Source of the DNA: JAHRAW01 sp965203265
Lineage (GTDB): Bacteria; Pseudomonadota; Gammaproteobacteria; Arenicellales; Poriferihabitantaceae
NCBI GenBank assembly: GCA_965203265.1
Contig: CBDBBV010000002.1
Location: 310,001-374,000, forward strand
Reading direction: 5' to 3'
Length of the DNA: 64,000 nt
In this document: piece after piece, positions 17,137 to 27,387 of the stretch
Numbering within the stretch: position 1 is the stretch's first letter
Layout of the letters: every line of letters begins with the position of its first letter
Notes under the pieces: generated by a model
Seen by the model: only the letters and a program-made list of their open reading frames with translations
Database searches by the model: none
Told to the model about the DNA's origin: nothing
Program-made: the position numbers and the translations under genes

Positions 17137-17664
17137 CTACAAAAGCGGCGCGATGGCCTGATTCAATTCGGATTGGGAAAGCTGCCCGAGGCGGGCATCG
17201 ACGAGATTGCCTTGGCGATCGAAAAAGGCGGTGAACGGCAACGCCCCGCCCCCTCGGTTGCCCTGCTGCCGCATGATTTCGCCGCCGCCGACGATGGCCA
17301 CCAGAGACGGGTAATTGATGCCGATGCCGTCGCTGAAGGCGCGCGCGTCGTCAAGCAGATCGTGGGCGATGCCGACGACTTGCACGCCCCGCTCTCCCAG
17401 ACGCCGCTGAGTTTCGATCAACAACGGAATTTCCTCCCGGCAGGGGGGGCACCAAGTAGCCCAGTGGTTGACCACCACCACCTTGCCGAGCCACTCCTTG
17501 CCGTTGCGCAGATTTTTGTCGATGTCCGGCAGCTCGAGCTGCGTGATCCTGGCGTTGGGGATGGCGCTGGGCGAGCGGAATTTGTGCCATCCGAGGTAAC
17601 CGCCGAGGGCCAGCGCGGCCAGCGCGAGCAGCACCGGAGCGAAGGCGGGGGCGAATTTTTTCAC
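17137..17664 (-). CDS. TlpA-family membrane-anchored thiol-disulfide oxidoreductase
   Basis: 175-aa thioredoxin-fold protein held to the outer face of the inner membrane by an N-terminal segment (residues 5-26). Active site WCPPC (71-75), the CPPC type of TlpA/ResA proteins that act as reductants in the periplasm; cis-proline region LPFTAFFDRQG. Its ATG overlaps the dsbD stop by four bases, so it is translated with DsbD, which would supply it with electrons. A role in cytochrome maturation or cofactor thiol reduction is possible but not shown. Confidence 0.88.
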   Translation of the reverse strand: MKKFAPAFAPVLLALAALALGGYLGWHKFRSPSAIPNARITQLELPDIDKNLRNGKEWLGKVVVVNHWATWCPPCREEIPLLIETQRRLGERGVQVVGIAHDLLDDARAFSDGIGINYPSLVAIVGGGEIMRQQGNRGGGALPFTAFFDRQGNLVDARLGQLSQSELNQAIAPLL

Positions 17665-19940
17665 GAGGCCGGCCGCTGCGCCAGCGAGATTATCAGGGCG
17701 TGGAAGTCGTCGCCGTCGCGGTAACCGTAGAAATGGCTGTCCGCCAGCGGGGCGCCGGTGCGGTCGAAGAACAGGGTAGCCGGCGGGCCGAACACGCCGA
17801 AGCGTTTTTTCAGAATACTGCCGGTTCGGTCGCGCGGATCGGTTACATCAATTCGCAAGGCGATAAAATTCCGTTGCAATTCATCCACCACGCGGGGATC
17901 GCGGAATGTGGTTTTCTCCATGCGCACGCAGTCCACGCACCAATCGGCGTAATACTCCACCATCACCAATTTGTCGTTCGCGGCGGCGCGCGCGAACTGC
18001 CGGTCGAGTTCAGCCGCGCTGCCCACCGGGATGAACGGCGCGGCGTGCGCTCCGGCTCCAGCCGATTGTTGCTGGGCAGTTTCGGCGGTGGCGAACAGCT
18101 CGGCGGGCAACGGCCTGAGCGGATCGCGCTCACCGAAAAAACCGCCGACCAACGCGGCCAAACCCCACGCCAGCAGGAGCATGCCCGCCCCCTTGCCCAG
18201 TCGCCGCCAGCCGCCGACATCCGCCGCCATCCGCCGGAGGGCGCCGAGGCGGATGCCGACGATGACCAATAGGCCGCCCCACAGCAACAGCACCGGCACC
18301 GCGGGCAGGGCGCCCAGCAGATAGATCGCCACCCCGATCAGCATGACGCCGAGGGCATGGTTGACCGTTTCCGTCCATCTTCCGGTTTTGGGGAGAAGGC
18401 TACCGGCGCCCAACCCCAGCGCGATCAGCGGAACCCCCATGCCGAGCGCCATCGCCGCCATCATGCGCGCGCCGAGCCAAGCGTCGCTCGTGGAGATGGC
18501 TAGGCTCAAGAAGGAGATCAGCACCGGCGAAACGCAGGCGCCGACGATCACGGCCGAGAGGGCACCGAGGCAGAATATCAACGGCAGCGAGGCGCTCAGG
18601 TTGCGCGCCTTGTTGTGCAATCCGGACTGCACCGAGGACGGCATCCGGATGGTGAAGAAACCGAACAGGGAGAGCGCCATGGCCACCAGCACCGAGGAGA
18701 GAATGCCGATGGCCCAGATATTTTGGAAATACCCCTGAAGTTGATCGCCGGTGGCGCCGGCGAGGGCGCCCATGGCGGCGTAGGTGAGCATACTGCCGAG
18801 CACGAATGCCAACGCCAGAACGCCCCCCCTCGTTCTAGTGATGTTGCCGCCCTGACCAGCGAGGGTGCCGGACAGAATCGGCAACATCGGCAGCACGCAC
18901 GGGGTGAAGGTCAACAGCAGCCCGGCCAGAAATGCGCCGAGCAACACGCCGGGCGAAGCGGCGATGGCGGTGGTCGAGGCCGGCGTCGGCGTTGGCCGGA
19001 TGAACTGCCCGTCGGCAGAGGGACTGCCCGCCCCCGATTCCCCCCAAGCGTCCCCCCCGGCAAACGCTGCCGGGATGATCTCCGGCAGGGTCAGTGAGAT
19101 GGTTTTGTCCACCGGCGCATAGCAGATGCCGCCTTCCGCGCACCCTTGGTAGCTCGCGTGGATGCGGATTTCGGTGGCCTGCGGGCTCAGTCGCTGCAAC
19201 GTGATGGGCGCCGAAAAATCCTGCTTGAGCACGGCGATCTCGCCGAAATACGCATCATCCTTCAATTCCCCCGGAGGCAGCGTGGCCTCCGCCAGACGAA
19301 CCTTGCCTTCACTGCGGAACGAGATTTTGTCGCGATACAGGTAGTATCCCTCGGCGATGGAAAACGCGGTTTCCAAGCGATTGACGCCGCCGTCCCGAAT
19401 CGCCAGCTGAAAGGCATCGTCCACATCGAGAAACTCGGGTTGGGCGAAGCCGTCGTTGATCAGGGCGTGCAACTGTTCGACCAAACCCGGGGCGTTCGAT
19501 GAAGCGGAATCGCCCAGCGTCGTCGGCGTGAAGGCGACCTCGCGGCTGGTCGGCGGATAGCACACTCCGGTGGGCAGGTGGCAGCCCTGCCCCCTTGCCA
19601 CCAGCGTATAGCCGCGCAACCCATCCGTAGCGACCGCCAGTTCCGTGGCGAATGTGGAAAAATAGACCTCGGCTTCGCCGAACAGGGGATCCGGCTGCAT
19701 CTTCCCCGGCGGCAGGGTCGGATTCGCAGTGATGGCGCCCGAGCCGACGATGGCGAAGGACATCTTGTCGCGGTACATGTAGTAGTTGTCGGCGATTTCC
19801 CAAGCAACCTCGAGCACGCCGTCGGCGGCCGCCACGGCGCTGAAGGAAAACGCCTGTTGCGCCGGCAGCAGGGTCGGCTTGTGGTCGGCGTGAACTGCGG
19901 CGCAGGCGAGCAGCAACGCTAGGAGTAGTCTGACTTTCAC
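17661..19940 (-). CDS. dsbD: Thiol:disulfide interchange protein DsbD with duplicated N-terminal domain
   Basis: Carries electrons from cytoplasmic thioredoxin to periplasmic thiol proteins. 759 aa against about 565 in E. coli. After a signal peptide (1-18) come two copies of the nDsbD domain: copy 1 (about 28-140; Cys pair C120/C127, GCHLPTGVCYPP) and copy 2 (about 165-290; C267/C273, GCAEGGICYAP). Both have the YY-YRDK-SF and LPPG blocks. A Pro/Thr/Ala linker leads to the eight-helix membrane domain, with TFTPCVLP (C348) and GACVSPV cysteines. The C-terminal thioredoxin domain has WCVDC (667-671). All redox cysteines expected for function are present. It is followed by the TlpA-like gene, a likely partner. 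Confidence 0.93.
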   Translation of the reverse strand: MKVRLLLALLLACAAVHADHKPTLLPAQQAFSFSAVAAADGVLEVAWEIADNYYMYRDKMSFAIVGSGAITANPTLPPGKMQPDPLFGEAEVYFSTFATELAVATDGLRGYTLVARGQGCHLPTGVCYPPTSREVAFTPTTLGDSASSNAPGLVEQLHALINDGFAQPEFLDVDDAFQLAIRDGGVNRLETAFSIAEGYYLYRDKISFRSEGKVRLAEATLPPGELKDDAYFGEIAVLKQDFSAPITLQRLSPQATEIRIHASYQGCAEGGICYAPVDKTISLTLPEIIPAAFAGGDAWGESGAGSPSADGQFIRPTPTPASTTAIAASPGVLLGAFLAGLLLTFTPCVLPMLPILSGTLAGQGGNITRTRGGVLALAFVLGSMLTYAAMGALAGATGDQLQGYFQNIWAIGILSSVLVAMALSLFGFFTIRMPSSVQSGLHNKARNLSASLPLIFCLGALSAVIVGACVSPVLISFLSLAISTSDAWLGARMMAAMALGMGVPLIALGLGAGSLLPKTGRWTETVNHALGVMLIGVAIYLLGALPAVPVLLLWGGLLVIVGIRLGALRRMAADVGGWRRLGKGAGMLLLAWGLAALVGGFFGERDPLRPLPAELFATAETAQQQSAGAGAHAAPFIPVGSAAELDRQFARAAANDKLVMVEYYADWCVDCVRMEKTTFRDPRVVDELQRNFIALRIDVTDPRDRTGSILKKRFGVFGPPATLFFDRTGAPLADSHFYGYRDGDDFHALIISLAQRPAS

Positions 19941-19953
19941 TGGAAGCGGGTCG

Positions 19954-19977
19954 CGGGGCTATCGGGGCTATCGGGGC
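19954..19977. repeat. Nine-base tandem repeat upstream of dsbD
   Basis: CGGGGCTAT repeated 2.7 times in the gap between dsbD (minus strand) and the hydrolase gene. A partial GGCGTC hexamer repeat follows at 19999-20012. Read directly; no function assigned. Confidence 0.6.
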
Positions 19978-20099
19978 GTGAGCGCATGGACGGGACTTGG
20001 CGTCGGCGTCGGTTCGCTTGGCACGCATTTTGCGCCGCTCTGCTGGAATTTGTCCGCGCGAACCCCATATAACGCCGAAAGCGATAATTTTATCCGAAA

Positions 20100-20888
20100 T
20101 TGAAGTCGTTTCGTAAAACCAGTTTCAGCGTCTACCTGCCCGATGGAACCCGCTGCCGGGGTGCGTATTATCCGGGAGAAACCCGTTTGGTGGGGATTCA
20201 TGTGCATGGATTCCGCTCCTCGGTGGAGAATGCCAAGGCGCGCTTTTTCCTCAATCACGCCTTGCAGCGCGGCTATAGCTGGGCCAATTTCGACCTGCCC
20301 TGCCACGGCCGCAGCGAAGGCCGATTCGAGGAATTTCGCGTTTCCACCGCGCTCACCGCGGTGATCGAGGTGATTCAGCAGTTTCGCGGCGCTCCGGTTA
20401 TGTTGCTGGGGGCGAGCATGGGCGCATGGCTGTCGATGGCGGCTGCGCGCAAGCTGGCGAATTCCGCCCACGTGGATATTGCCGGGGCGGTTCTGGTTGC
20501 TCCGGCCTTCGATTTCTTCCAGCAGTATTTCCACAATGAATCGGCGGATGTGATGCGCCAATGGCGGCGCGACGGCGTGCGGCGGTTCTTCGACCACTAC
20601 GACAACCGGCCCTATCGGCTGAGCTATGCCGTGTTGCAGGATGGCGTGCGCCACAATCTGCTGGATCGGAGCGGCAACTACAACTTCCCCATCCGCATAT
20701 TCCACGGCGACAAGGATGAGATCGTGCCGCTCGGTCTGAGCCATCGATTTCAGGCGATATCCCCCGGCAGCGACATCGCCGTGGAGGTCATCGAGGGCGG
20801 CGATCACGCGCTCAGCGAGCATCTCGCGCTGGTGGCGACCGGCATTGACGGCATGTTTGCGCAGGTGAAGGCGCCGGAGGCGGTTTGA
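20100..20888 (+). CDS. Alpha/beta hydrolase family protein
   Basis: 262-aa serine hydrolase-fold protein. The nucleophile elbow is GASMGA (S106), the acid is likely in FHGDKDEIVP and the catalytic histidine in GGDHALSEH. HVHGFRSS near residue 35 supplies the oxyanion region. No signal peptide or membrane span, so cytoplasmic. The only in-frame start before the conserved region is a TTG at 20100, lacking a Shine-Dalgarno; a GATAAT at 20083-20088 may be the -10 box. Its stop overlaps the fxsA start (TGATG), so the two are co-translated. Substrate unknown; esterase, thioesterase or peptidase are all possible. Confidence 0.8.
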   Translation: MKSFRKTSFSVYLPDGTRCRGAYYPGETRLVGIHVHGFRSSVENAKARFFLNHALQRGYSWANFDLPCHGRSEGRFEEFRVSTALTAVIEVIQQFRGAPVMLLGASMGAWLSMAAARKLANSAHVDIAGAVLVAPAFDFFQQYFHNESADVMRQWRRDGVRRFFDHYDNRPYRLSYAVLQDGVRHNLLDRSGNYNFPIRIFHGDKDEIVPLGLSHRFQAISPGSDIAVEVIEGGDHALSEHLALVATGIDGMFAQVKAPEAV

Positions 20889-21331
20889 TGCGGTTCTTCT
20901 TTCTGGCGTTTTTGCTGGTTCCTTTGATCGAGATTTATTTCCTGATTGCGGTGGGCGGCGTGGTCGGTGCCGGGCCGACCATCCTGTTGGTGGTGTTTAC
21001 CGCGATGTTGGGGGCTTTTCTGGTGCGCGCCCAAGGATTTTCCACCCTCGCCCGGGCGCGAACCCATCTCGCTCGCGTCCAGTTGCCCGCCATGGAAGCG
21101 CTCGAAGGCTTGCTGTTGTTCGTCGCCGGCGCCCTGTTGCTCACCCCGGGATTCTTTACCGACGCCGTCGGCTTCGTGTTCCTGATTCCGCCCCTGCGCC
21201 GAGGCATCATCGGCGCGGTGATCGCCCGCAGGATATTCGGCGTCGTATCCGTGCGCACGGTTCACGGGTACGCCGACGAGGCACACCCATCCGCGCAGGG
21301 CAGGGTGATCGACGGGGAAAAACTCGACTAG
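20888..21331 (+). CDS. fxsA: FxsA family cytoplasmic-membrane protein
   Basis: 147-aa membrane protein with three to four hydrophobic segments (about 3-40, 72-105), matching FxsA (RFFFLAFLLVPLIEIYFLIAVGG; LLTPGFFTDAVGFVFLIPPLR). In E. coli overproduction of FxsA relieves F-plasmid exclusion of phage T7; its normal job is unclear. It lies just upstream of groESL, a linkage also seen in E. coli. The start is the ATG overlapping the hydrolase TGA. Transcription may partly read into groESL, although that operon has its own promoter. Confidence 0.9.
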   Translation: MRFFFLAFLLVPLIEIYFLIAVGGVVGAGPTILLVVFTAMLGAFLVRAQGFSTLARARTHLARVQLPAMEALEGLLLFVAGALLLTPGFFTDAVGFVFLIPPLRRGIIGAVIARRIFGVVSVRTVHGYADEAHPSAQGRVIDGEKLD

Positions 21332-21386
21332 TTTCCGGGGGGATCCAGAGTCCACGAATTTTTGGCGATTTTTTCGCCGCAGGTCA

Positions 21387-21414
21387 TTGATTTTTACAAT
21401 CTCGGCGCTATTAT
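21387..21414 (+). promoter_or_regulatory. sigma70-type promoter of groESL
   Basis: TTGATT (21387-21392), a 16-base spacer, and TATTAT (21409-21414). The -10 box abuts the left arm of the CIRCE operator, so repressor binding would cover the transcription start. Start site inferred. Confidence 0.65.
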
Positions 21415-21440
21415 TAGCACTCACCTGCGGCGAGTGCTAA
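21414..21440. promoter_or_regulatory. CIRCE operator (HrcA-binding inverted repeat)
   Basis: A perfect CIRCE element: TTAGCACTC, nine-base spacer, GAGTGCTAA. This is the known target of the HrcA heat-shock repressor and lies between the groESL promoter and groES. The cognate hrcA gene is present about 19 kb downstream in this window. Confidence 0.97.
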
Positions 21441-21517
21441 CTAAAGGGGCGAAAATCCCCCGCGCGTTGCCCGGGTTTCCGTTTTACCTTCAACTTTTCA
21501 CGAGGAGAAAAAAGCAG

Positions 21518-21808
21518 ATGAATATCCGTCCGCTTCATGATCGCGTTGTCGTTCGACGTGTCGAAGACGAGCGAACCAGCCCAGGCGGTATCGTGATCCC
21601 CGATTCCGCTGCGGAAAAACCCATGCAGGGAGAAGTCCTGGCAGTGGGCAACGGCAAGGTGCTCGACAATGGCGAGCAACGTGGTCTCGATGTCAAGGTT
21701 GGCGACAAGGTGCTGTTTGGAAAATATTCCGGTACCGAAGTCAAGGTCGTCGGCGAAGAAGTACTGGTGATGCGCGAAGATGACATCATGGGTGTCATCG
21801 AGGGCTGA
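21518..21808 (+). CDS. groES: Co-chaperonin GroES
   Basis: 96-aa GroES (Cpn10), the heptameric lid of the GroEL folding chamber. [34 protein letters not shown] opens the protein; the mobile loop is within [12 protein letters not shown]. The start is ATG 21518, with GAGGAG 11 bases upstream; a longer in-frame reading across the CIRCE element is not coding. It is directly upstream of groEL, under CIRCE/HrcA control. Confidence 0.98.
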   Translation: MNIRPLHDRVVVRRVEDERTSPGGIVIPDSAAEKPMQGEVLAVGNGKVLDNGEQRGLDVKVGDKVLFGKYSGTEVKVVGEEVLVMREDDIMGVIEG

Positions 21809-23491
<1,683 letters not shown>

Positions 23492-23529
23492 TCGCCCGAC
23501 ATCTTTGCGATGTTGTAAGTTGTAACGAA

Positions 23530-23559
23530 AGGCCCCGCCGTCAAGCGGGGCCTTTTTTT
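23530..23559 (+). terminator. Rho-independent terminator of groESL
   Basis: GGCCCCGC (23531-23538) pairs with GCGGGGCC (23545-23552) around a six-base loop. A seven-base T run follows (23553-23559), and an A-T pair extends the stem. Confidence 0.95.
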
Positions 23560-23657
23560 ATCGGGCGGCGCGGCGTGTCCGCGTAGCCCTGATCCCTGTC
23601 CTTCCTAACGACGGGATTTGGTGGTAGCATAGCCGTGATCAAGGATGATGATGGATC

Positions 23658-26084
23658 ATGCGCCACTCTCGCCACTCCCGCCAATTTCTGGACGGCTGCA
23701 ACAACCCCCACCTGTGGCTGCTGGCATTCTGCGTCGGCATCATTTCGCTCAGATTCTTCCCGCAGCTTCCGCCGCTCCCGTGGGTCGGCGCGGTGTTGCT
23801 GTTGTTGCTGCTGGCCGGCATTCGCTGGTCGTGGCCGCGACCGGCAGCCGCTCTTGCTCTGGGATTCTGCTGGGCCAACATGGTTGCCGCGTCGGTCCTC
23901 GACGCGACCATCCCGGCGGAATTGGAAAAGAAGGATATCGTCATTTCCGGGAAGGTGGTCGGCGTCCCCAGCGCGAACGCCGTGTATCAGCGATTCGACT
24001 TCGATGTGGCGCAGGTCGCTTGGCGGGGGAATAGTTATCCGTCTCCCGGCCGCATCCGGCTGAGGTTGTATCAGGCGCAACCGCAGATCCGCCACGGCCA
24101 GCAGTGGCGATTCACCGCGCGCCTCAAGCAATCTCGCGGTTACCGCAACCCCGGCGCCTCGTTCGACTACGAAGCCCACTTGTTTCATCACCGCCTGCGC
24201 GCCACCGGCTATGTACGCGCCCAGCCGCCGCCGGTATTGCTGCAGGCGCAACCGGCCTATTCGATCTCGGCCTTTCGCGAAAAAGTTGCCGATTTCATCC
24301 GCACCTCGCTACACGCCGAAGGCAGGGCGGGGTTGGTAACCGCCCTGGTGGTCGGCATCCGCAACGACATGAACGCCCACGACTGGGATGTACTGCAACG
24401 AACGGGAACCATCCACCTGATCGCCATCTCCGGCCTGCACATCGGCTTGGTGTCCGGGCTGGTGCTGATGCTGTGCAGCTGGTGTTGGCGGTTTGCCGGC
24501 TCATTGCCGTTGCTGTTGCCGGCGCCGAAGGCCGGTGTCCTCGCCGGTTTGCTGGCCGGTTTCGTCTATGCGCTGCTGGCCGGCATGACCATTCCGACCC
24601 AGCGCGCCTTGTGCATGCTGGTGGTGGTCGCGCTGGCGATGTTCTTCCAGCGCAGGCCCTTCGGCGGCGAAACCCTGCTCATGGCGCTGGCGGCGGTGCT
24701 GGCGGTGGATCCGCTCGCCCCGTTGTCCGGCGGATTCTGGCTTTCATTCGGCGCGGTCGCGGTACTGCTGTTGGGGGCTGGGTGGACCTCGGCAATCATG
24801 CCGCCGCCGACGCAGGCAAAAACGCCCCAACGGGTGGCGCGCAAACTGGGCCTTTGGTCGCTCATACAACTCGTCCTGTTCATCGGCATGGCGCCGTTGC
24901 TGCTGGCGCTGTTTCACCGGGTTTCGCTGAGCGCGCCGCTGGCCAACCTCATCGCCATTCCGATCATCGGCATGATCGCCGTGCCGGTGGCGCTATTCGG
25001 CCTGATGCTGTATTCCATCGGGTGGGCGCAGGCGGCGGCGCTGGCCTTCGAGGCTTCGCTGTGGATCATCGAAAAACTGTGGGTGTTGCTCGAATGGCTG
25101 TCCGCCGCCCCGTGGTCGGTGTGGCTGCAGCCTTCGCCGCCGCCGTGGTCGCTGCCGTTGGCCGCCGTCGGCGTATTGCTGTTGTTGGCGCCCCGAGCCT
25201 TCCCGGCGCGCTGGAGCGGGTTGTTGTGGCTATTGCCGCTGTTCTCCAACACTCCCGATACGCTCGCCTCGGGAGAATTCCGCTACACCATGCTCGAAGT
25301 CGGCCACGGCCTCGCGTCGGTGGTGCAAACCCGCCGCCACCTGCTGGTCTATGACGCCGGCCCCCGTTTCGCCAGCGGCCTCGATACCGGCGAAATCGTG
25401 GTCACCCCGTTCCTGCGCGAACTGGGCGCCAGAGAGATTGATGCGCTGGTCGTCAGCCACGGCGACAATGACCACATCGGCGGCCACCGCGCCCTGTTGG
25501 AGCACTTCCCCACGCGCCGCATACTGACCAGCGAGCCCGAGCTGATTGCGCGCTCGCGGCCATGCCGAGCGGGGCAGCAATGGGTGTGGGACGAAGTCCG
25601 ATTCGAGATGCTTTCGCCGCCGGAGCGGTATGCGCGAAAAGGCAATGACGCCTCCTGCGTGCTCAGAGTCTCTTCCGCTTTCGGCGCGCTGCTGCTGACC
25701 GGCGACATCGGCAGGCCGGTGGAGGCGCGGTTGGTTCACTCGGAATTCGACTTGGCAGCCGATGTGCTGCAGGCGCCCCATCACGGCAGCAAAACCTCCT
25801 CGACCGAGGCGTTTTTGCGCCGAGTGGATCCCACCGTCTCGCTCGCCGGTAGCGGCTACCTGAATCGCTTCGGCCACCCCCATCACACCGTGCGGGCGCG
25901 CTATGAGCGGTTGGGAATCCCCCTCTACACCACCGCGGACGAAGGGGCGATCAGCGTATCCTTCGCTGCCGCCGGCATCGCCGTGCAGGGCTATCGCGGA
26001 GTCGGCGCAAAGTACTGGATGCAGAAACCGAAGCAGTTGAACTCGGTCATTCGCTTCGCCCCTCGGCAGCCCGATTCGGGGTAG
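23658..26084 (+). CDS. comEC: ComEC/Rec2 DNA-uptake channel protein
   Basis: Inner-membrane channel thought to pass single-stranded DNA during natural transformation. 808 aa in three parts: N-terminal membrane spans and a soluble OB-like DUF4131 region (about 90-190); the ComEC competence domain with SGLHIGL (258-264) and many helices to about 540; and a C-terminal metallo-beta-lactamase-like domain with SHGDNDHIGG (around 600) and APHHGSKTS. All domains are intact, so competence is conceivable, but no pilus or other com genes are seen. Its 3' end overlaps the convergent MFS gene by 38 bases. Confidence 0.94.
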   Translation: MRHSRHSRQFLDGCNNPHLWLLAFCVGIISLRFFPQLPPLPWVGAVLLLLLLAGIRWSWPRPAAALALGFCWANMVAASVLDATIPAELEKKDIVISGKVVGVPSANAVYQRFDFDVAQVAWRGNSYPSPGRIRLRLYQAQPQIRHGQQWRFTARLKQSRGYRNPGASFDYEAHLFHHRLRATGYVRAQPPPVLLQAQPAYSISAFREKVADFIRTSLHAEGRAGLVTALVVGIRNDMNAHDWDVLQRTGTIHLIAISGLHIGLVSGLVLMLCSWCWRFAGSLPLLLPAPKAGVLAGLLAGFVYALLAGMTIPTQRALCMLVVVALAMFFQRRPFGGETLLMALAAVLAVDPLAPLSGGFWLSFGAVAVLLLGAGWTSAIMPPPTQAKTPQRVARKLGLWSLIQLVLFIGMAPLLLALFHRVSLSAPLANLIAIPIIGMIAVPVALFGLMLYSIGWAQAAALAFEASLWIIEKLWVLLEWLSAAPWSVWLQPSPPPWSLPLAAVGVLLLLAPRAFPARWSGLLWLLPLFSNTPDTLASGEFRYTMLEVGHGLASVVQTRRHLLVYDAGPRFASGLDTGEIVVTPFLRELGAREIDALVVSHGDNDHIGGHRALLEHFPTRRILTSEPELIARSRPCRAGQQWVWDEVRFEMLSPPERYARKGNDASCVLRVSSAFGALLLTGDIGRPVEARLVHSEFDLAADVLQAPHHGSKTSSTEAFLRRVDPTVSLAGSGYLNRFGHPHHTVRARYERLGIPLYTTADEGAISVSFAAAGIAVQGYRGVGAKYWMQKPKQLNSVIRFAPRQPDSG

Positions 26085-27387
26085 GCGGCGTTTCCGGCTC
26101 ATCCTCATCCATCTCCCGCGCGGCGCGCATGCCCGCCGCCACATCGACTTTCCACAACAACCAGCCGCCGATGACGAACAACAACAGTAGCGAGAGGATG
26201 CTGTCGCGCTCGTCCGCGCCGCTGATCAGCAGCGGCGTCGCCGCCATCAGCAACGGCCCGAGAATCGCGGCAAATTTCCCCACCATGTTGAAGAAGCCGA
26301 AGAATTCGGCGCTTTTCGACTTGGGTACGAATCTGGCGTAGAGGGAGCGGCTGAGACTTTGCACGCCGCCTTGAACCAGCCCCACGGCACCCGCCAGCAC
26401 ATAGAAATCGGCGGCCGAATCGAGCCATCTCCAAGCGTACAGCACCACCGACAGATAGACCGCGAGCCCCCCCAGAATGGCGCGCCGCGGGCCGATCCGC
26501 TGGCCGATCCAGCCGAATGCCAGCGCCGCCGGGAAGGCGACGAACTGAGTCAGCAGCAGCGCCGTGATCAAACTTTCTCGCGGCAACTCGAGAATGCGGT
26601 CGCCGAAGAACACCGCCATCTTGATGATGGTGCCGACGCCGTCTATGTAGAACCAGTAGGCGATGAGGAAGATGAACAGCACCTTCATCCGCCGCAATTC
26701 CCCGAAGGTATGCCGCAGTTGCCGCAGCCCCTGACGAATCGCCTGCGGCGTGCTTGGCTGCTCCTGCGGCGCGGTTTCCTTGGCCCACAGCAACAGCGGC
26801 ACGGTGAACACCCCCCACCACGCCGCCACGCTGATGAATGAGAGGGACAACGCCGCCGAGGCATCGGCCAGACCGAACCAGTGCGGCTGAGTCACCATGA
26901 GCACATTGAGGGCGAACAGCAGGCCGCCGCCGATGTAGCCGAGTGCGTAGCCGTAGGCGGAGACCAAGTCGAATTCGCGCGGCTCGGATACCTCCACGAT
27001 CATCGAGTCGTAGAAGATATTGGCGCCGGAGAAGCCGATGCTGCCGGCGCCGTAGAGCAGCAGGCCGACCCACCACAGGCCGGCATGCACCCAGGCGAGT
27101 CCGGCGCTCATCAGAATGCCGATCAGGGCGAACGCGGCGAGGAATTTCTTGCGGTTGCCGCCGCGATCCGAAATCGCGCCCAGCACCGGCGCGGCCACGG
27201 CGACGAGGATGCTCGAGCCGGCCAGCGTGATGTTGAACCAGAATTGGGAATCGCCCACCGCCATATCCTCGGTGAGCACGCTGTAATACACCGGAAAGAA
27301 GCCGGCGATGATGGTGGTGGCGAAAGCCGAATTGGCCCAGTCGTACAACGCCCAGGACAACACCGTCCGCTTCGACAGGACGGCCAT
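26047..27387 (-). CDS. MFS transporter, UMF1/Atg22-like family
   Basis: 446-aa permease with about twelve membrane spans, opening SWALYDWANSAFATTIIAGFFPVYY, the hallmark of the UMF1 (Atg22-like) group. Other blocks: SDRGGNRKKFL after TM2/3, ANIFYDSMIVEV, and VQSLSRSLYARFVPKSKSAEFFGF. Substrate unknown. Its ATG at 27387 overlaps the soxG TGA, placing it as the last gene of the sarcosine-oxidase operon and suggesting transport of a substrate or product of that pathway. The reading frame stays open upstream over soxG, but that is a shadow. The 3' end overlaps comEC. Confidence 0.85.
   Translation of the reverse strand: MAVLSKRTVLSWALYDWANSAFATTIIAGFFPVYYSVLTEDMAVGDSQFWFNITLAGSSILVAVAAPVLGAISDRGGNRKKFLAAFALIGILMSAGLAWVHAGLWWVGLLLYGAGSIGFSGANIFYDSMIVEVSEPREFDLVSAYGYALGYIGGGLLFALNVLMVTQPHWFGLADASAALSLSFISVAAWWGVFTVPLLLWAKETAPQEQPSTPQAIRQGLRQLRHTFGELRRMKVLFIFLIAYWFYIDGVGTIIKMAVFFGDRILELPRESLITALLLTQFVAFPAALAFGWIGQRIGPRRAILGGLAVYLSVVLYAWRWLDSAADFYVLAGAVGLVQGGVQSLSRSLYARFVPKSKSAEFFGFFNMVGKFAAILGPLLMAATPLLISGADERDSILSLLLLFVIGGWLLWKVDVAAGMRAAREMDEDEPETPPTPNRAAEGRSE

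Noticed and set aside
21364..21378. GGCGA-TTTTT-TCGCC hairpin between fxsA and groES as an fxsA terminator
   Set aside because: The stem has only five pairs and is not followed by a T-run on the plus strand; it lies just upstream of the groESL promoter and is more likely incidental.
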